A stretch of DNA of 7,950 bases from Steroidobacteraceae bacterium (GTDB taxonomy: Bacteria > Pseudomonadota > Gammaproteobacteria > Steroidobacterales > Steroidobacteraceae). The notes under the pieces were generated by a model. The model saw nothing but the letters and a program-made list of their open reading frames with translations. It was not told where the DNA came from and made no database searches. How positions within the stretch are numbered: the stretch's first letter is position 1; every line of letters starts with the position of its first letter. Of this stretch, positions 5,429 through 7,950 are shown piece after piece. Both the position numbers and the translations under genes were made by a program. The stretch is taken from positions 1 to 7,950 of the forward strand of contig JAICKZ010000150.1 in the NCBI GenBank assembly GCA_025927665.1. The letters run 5' to 3'.

Positions 5429-7744
5429 ATGGTTGGATTGCTCTCATTGTTGTTGGTTGTGATCTGCGGTGTTGTAGCCGCGATGGTCGAACTGCGCCGA
5501 CGCGATGCGAAGGAAATGACCATACTGATTCAAGACATCAACGCAGCATTGGAAACGGATGTTCGCCGTGCGATTAAGATCGTCAATGGTATCGCAGCGC
5601 CAGTGGCCAATGCTATTCAACCATTGTTGGATCGTGTCGCGACCCTGCAGCGGCTACTGCGCGAGCATGACCAGCAATTGAGCTGTTTGTTGCAGAATTC
5701 GCGTGAACCTATGGCATTGCACGGCGATCAATTATTGATCGCTAATGATTCTTTTGCCGCGTTGCTTGGCAAAGCACATAGCCGCGAACTACAAGGCAAA
5801 TTACTGGTCAATCTGGTGCCACATGAATATGCGTCGTTACTCAATACTTATCTGTATCGAGCTTTGCATGATGAAACGGTCCCTGAGTATTTGGAACTGG
5901 AGTTGCATCCACATCCCGAACAAGTTGCACAAGTCGAACTACGACAGCACTTGCTTGAATACCAGGGCGAACAGGTGTTGCTGCTCAGTCTGACGGAAAT
6001 GCGGCCACGAAAGTCACCACAGATTAATAAAGAGAGTTCTGTTTCCCGAAGTACCGCGTGGGAAACGCTGGATTCAATCAGCGAAGCGGTAATCAGCACC
6101 AATGCGTTGGGAGAAATTGAATACATTAATCGAACTGCAGAACAATTGCTCGGGATGTCTATTGTTGATGCGTTGGGGAAACCATTCGTAGAGCTGGTTT
6201 CGTTGATCGATGAAAACGATCGACATCCATTGGCAGATCCTGTCAAACAATGTCTCACTAGTGGCAATCGAGTGACGGCAGGACGTCGCAGTTTGATGCT
6301 GGCACGTGGAAACAGCGAAGAACGTTCAGTCGATGTCTCTGTAGCGCCATTACGCAATGCTTATGGCGAGCAAATGGGCACGGTGGCCATGTTGCGCGAC
6401 GTCAGCGAATTGCGTGGCATCACGCGACAAATGTCTTATCAAGCGACTCACGATGCGTTGACGGGGCTGAGCAATCGCCACGAATTTGAACGTCATATGT
6501 TGGAAGCCATTGAAGCCGCGCAAGTTGCCAAAATACCGCATGTACTGTGTTATCTCGATCTGGATCGATTCAAACAAGTCAATGATATTGCCGGACATCT
6601 TGCAGGCGATGGATTGCTGCGGGAAGTGTCCAGCTTAATCAAGTCAGCAGTGCGTGATTCGGATATTGTTGGACGCCTTGGTGGCGACGAGTTTGGTTTG
6701 ATCCTGAAAGGATGTCCGCTTGATAAAGCCACTCACATTGCTGAAGAAGTGGTACGTAAAATCAGTGAGTTTCACTTTGTTTGGAAGGATCGGATTTTCT
6801 CCATTGGAGTGAGCATTGGTTTGGTTGAATTGTCAGTGGAAAGCGGTTCCCTCGAAGAGATACTCACCGCTGCAGATTCGGCATGCTATGTCGCCAAGCG
6901 TCAGGGCAATCACGTACAGGTGTATTCTGCTCAAGACGAAGCAGCGGCGCGTCAGCGTGGCGATATTCATTGGCTGCAGCGCTTGCAATTAGCAATTAAA
7001 GACAATCAGTTTGAATTGATGGCACAACCCATTGTTGCAGTCTCTGTCGAATTGCGAAACAACGGGCCAGCATTGGAAGTGTTGTTACGCATAAAAGATG
7101 ATCATATTCCTGAAGGGATTGCACCGGCTGAATTTTTGCGCGCGGCAGAACGTTATCGTCTAATGATGGAAGTGGATCGTTGGGTGGTGCAAACAGCATT
7201 TACCGCTCTAGGTCGCGGCGGCGTTCGCCTACCGTCGGGACGTAGTCTCGCCATTAATCTTTCAGGCCAAACTCTAGGTGACCCAACCTTTCTGGAGTTT
7301 GTGGTTGAATGTCTGGATCATAGCGGCGTCACGCCACCACAAATTTGCTTTGAAGTCACCGAGCAAGCAGTGATGACTAACATTGAACATGCACGTCGTT
7401 TTATTGGCGTGTTGCATGGCATGGGTTGTCGTTTCGCGCTGGATGATTTTGGTCGTGGCTTGTCTTCATTCGGTAGTCTTAAAAACCTCGCCATTGATTA
7501 CCTAAAAATCGATGGCTCGTTCATTCGCAATCTTGCAACCGACACGGTAAATCAAGCCATGGTCACTGCCATGGTGAAATTGGCGCGTACTTTGAATTTC
7601 AAAGTCATTGCTGAACAAGTGGAAGATCGTAAGTCACTTGATGCCGCTCGTCATATGGGAGTGGACTTTGTACAAGGCTATGAACTGGCCCGCCCGCAAC
7701 CGTTATCACGTATGATGGCACGCACTCCATTGACAGCAAATTAA
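5429..7744 (+). CDS. Membrane-anchored PAS-PAS-GGDEF-EAL cyclic-di-GMP protein
   Basis: A 771-residue bifunctional-type signalling protein whose family makes c-di-GMP from two GTP (GGDEF) and hydrolyses it to pGpG (EAL). Domains: one hydrophobic helix (about 2-20), a helical linker (30-90), a weak PAS-like domain (about 85-190), a clearer PAS domain (about 208-328), GGDEF (about 337-500) and EAL (about 512-765). GGDEF is intact at 418-422, with an inhibitory-site RxxD (R409-D412) five residues before it. The EAL signature reads EVL (550-552) but keeps the metal-binding glutamate; N610, E642, E645, D672-D673, K693, E729 and Q749 are also kept. Both activities look possible. ATG 5429 is the only start before an in-frame TAA at 5411-5413; AAGG at 5412-5415 is a distant ribosome site. 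The gene appears monocistronic, and a repeat element starts 2 bp after its stop. Confidence 0.93.
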   Translation: MVGLLSLLLVVICGVVAAMVELRRRDAKEMTILIQDINAALETDVRRAIKIVNGIAAPVANAIQPLLDRVATLQRLLREHDQQLSCLLQNSREPMALHGDQLLIANDSFAALLGKAHSRELQGKLLVNLVPHEYASLLNTYLYRALHDETVPEYLELELHPHPEQVAQVELRQHLLEYQGEQVLLLSLTEMRPRKSPQINKESSVSRSTAWETLDSISEAVISTNALGEIEYINRTAEQLLGMSIVDALGKPFVELVSLIDENDRHPLADPVKQCLTSGNRVTAGRRSLMLARGNSEERSVDVSVAPLRNAYGEQMGTVAMLRDVSELRGITRQMSYQATHDALTGLSNRHEFERHMLEAIEAAQVAKIPHVLCYLDLDRFKQVNDIAGHLAGDGLLREVSSLIKSAVRDSDIVGRLGGDEFGLILKGCPLDKATHIAEEVVRKISEFHFVWKDRIFSIGVSIGLVELSVESGSLEEILTAADSACYVAKRQGNHVQVYSAQDEAAARQRGDIHWLQRLQLAIKDNQFELMAQPIVAVSVELRNNGPALEVLLRIKDDHIPEGIAPAEFLRAAERYRLMMEVDRWVVQTAFTALGRGGVRLPSGRSLAINLSGQTLGDPTFLEFVVECLDHSGVTPPQICFEVTEQAVMTNIEHARRFIGVLHGMGCRFALDDFGRGLSSFGSLKNLAIDYLKIDGSFIRNLATDTVNQAMVTAMVKLARTLNFKVIAEQVEDRKSLDAARHMGVDFVQGYELARPQPLSRMMARTPLTAN

Positions 7745-7746
7745 CA

Positions 7747-7888
7747 AGAACCTATCTCAAAATTACTGCGCTTGTTATTTTGTGTTCATGCGGTGCTCGG
7801 AATCCTCATTTATTTTTGTATAAACTCCGGTACCTGCGCTCCACTGAACTCAAACTAACTTCGCTCGCTACATTTTGAGATAGGTTCT
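7747..7888 (+). repeat. MITE-like element with perfect 17-bp terminal inverted repeats, copy 1
   Basis: A 142-bp non-coding segment bounded by AGAACCTATCTCAAAAT (7747-7763) and its exact reverse complement (7872-7888). In the centre, TTTAT (7809-7813) can pair with ATAAA (7820-7824) inside a wider imperfect palindrome running from GGAATCC to GGTACC. It has no ORF, so it would depend on a transposase elsewhere. The ends resemble those of IS5-like insertion sequences, from memory only. No clear target duplication is seen: flanks are TTAACA on the left and AGATTT on the right. A diverged inverted copy lies at 1004-1152. It starts 2 bp after the GGDEF-EAL stop and could also act as a transcript-end hairpin. 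Confidence 0.8.
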
Positions 7889-7904
7889 AGATTTACAACG
7901 TCAT

Positions 7905-7950
7905 TCATTTCATTGCACGAATCGGCCGCTTCTTACGCCGACCAGTCAGC
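7905..7950 (-). CDS. Possible 3' end of a minus-strand gene
   Basis: On the minus strand an open frame enters from the window edge and ends LTGRRKKRPIRAMK, with TGA at 7905-7907. The basic tail and convergent position beside the repeat would suit the C-terminus of a real gene. Only 14 codons are visible, and a plus-strand frame is also open across this stretch, so the call is tentative and the product is not recognised. Confidence 0.25.
   Translation of the reverse strand, partial: LTGRRKKRPIRAMK

Noticed and set aside
5848..6357. 169-codon minus-strand frame inside the GGDEF-EAL gene
   Set aside because: Antisense to the PAS-coding region; serine- and arginine-rich composition is typical of shadow frames.
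7747..7888. CRISPR repeat or integron attC-like site
   Set aside because: Only two distant, inverted copies with transposon-like termini; no spacer array and none of the core sites of attC.

Overview
The window looks like chromosomal DNA of a Gram-negative gammaproteobacterium. It holds core outer-membrane genes (late lipid A acyltransferase, Kdo transferase, TolC channel) and a large membrane-anchored cyclic-di-GMP protein. Base composition is moderate and codon use looks uniform, with no large acquired island. The combination waaA / tolC / rhodanese / PCMT-like methyltransferase recalls Xanthomonadales-like gammaproteobacteria, but this placement is an inference.

Layout: (1) 1-918, minus strand: lpxL-type acyltransferase, cut by the window start. 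(2) 919-1161: divergent intergenic region, largely filled by a degenerate ~150-bp inverted-repeat element. (3) 1162-2457, plus: waaA (kdtA). (4) 2516-2539: strong hairpin between convergent genes, probably a bidirectional terminator. (5) 2555-4943, minus: three-gene operon transcribed PCMT-like methyltransferase -> single-domain rhodanese -> tolC, with gaps of only 10 and 9 bp. (6) 4944-5428: gene-poor divergent intergenic region with two inverted repeats and a possible 21-codon leader ORF. (7) 5429-7744, plus: PAS-PAS-GGDEF-EAL protein with one N-terminal membrane helix. (8) 7747-7888: a 142-bp element with perfect 17-bp terminal inverted repeats. (9) 7889-7950: possibly the 3' end of a minus-strand gene.

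Functionally, WaaA adds Kdo to lipid IVA and LpxL acylates the Kdo-bearing product, so the divergent pair forms consecutive steps of Kdo2-lipid A assembly. TolC is the outer-membrane exit duct for tripartite efflux and type I secretion. The c-di-GMP protein is an independent transcription unit.

The main non-textbook observation is that the element at 7747-7888 has a diverged second copy, in opposite orientation, at about 1004-1152. That copy ends 9 bp before the waaA start codon and appears to supply its leader and only visible ribosome-binding site. The two look like non-autonomous, MITE-like repeats with a conserved central hairpin. I see no CRISPR array, phage, defence or biosynthetic system, and no structural RNA gene.
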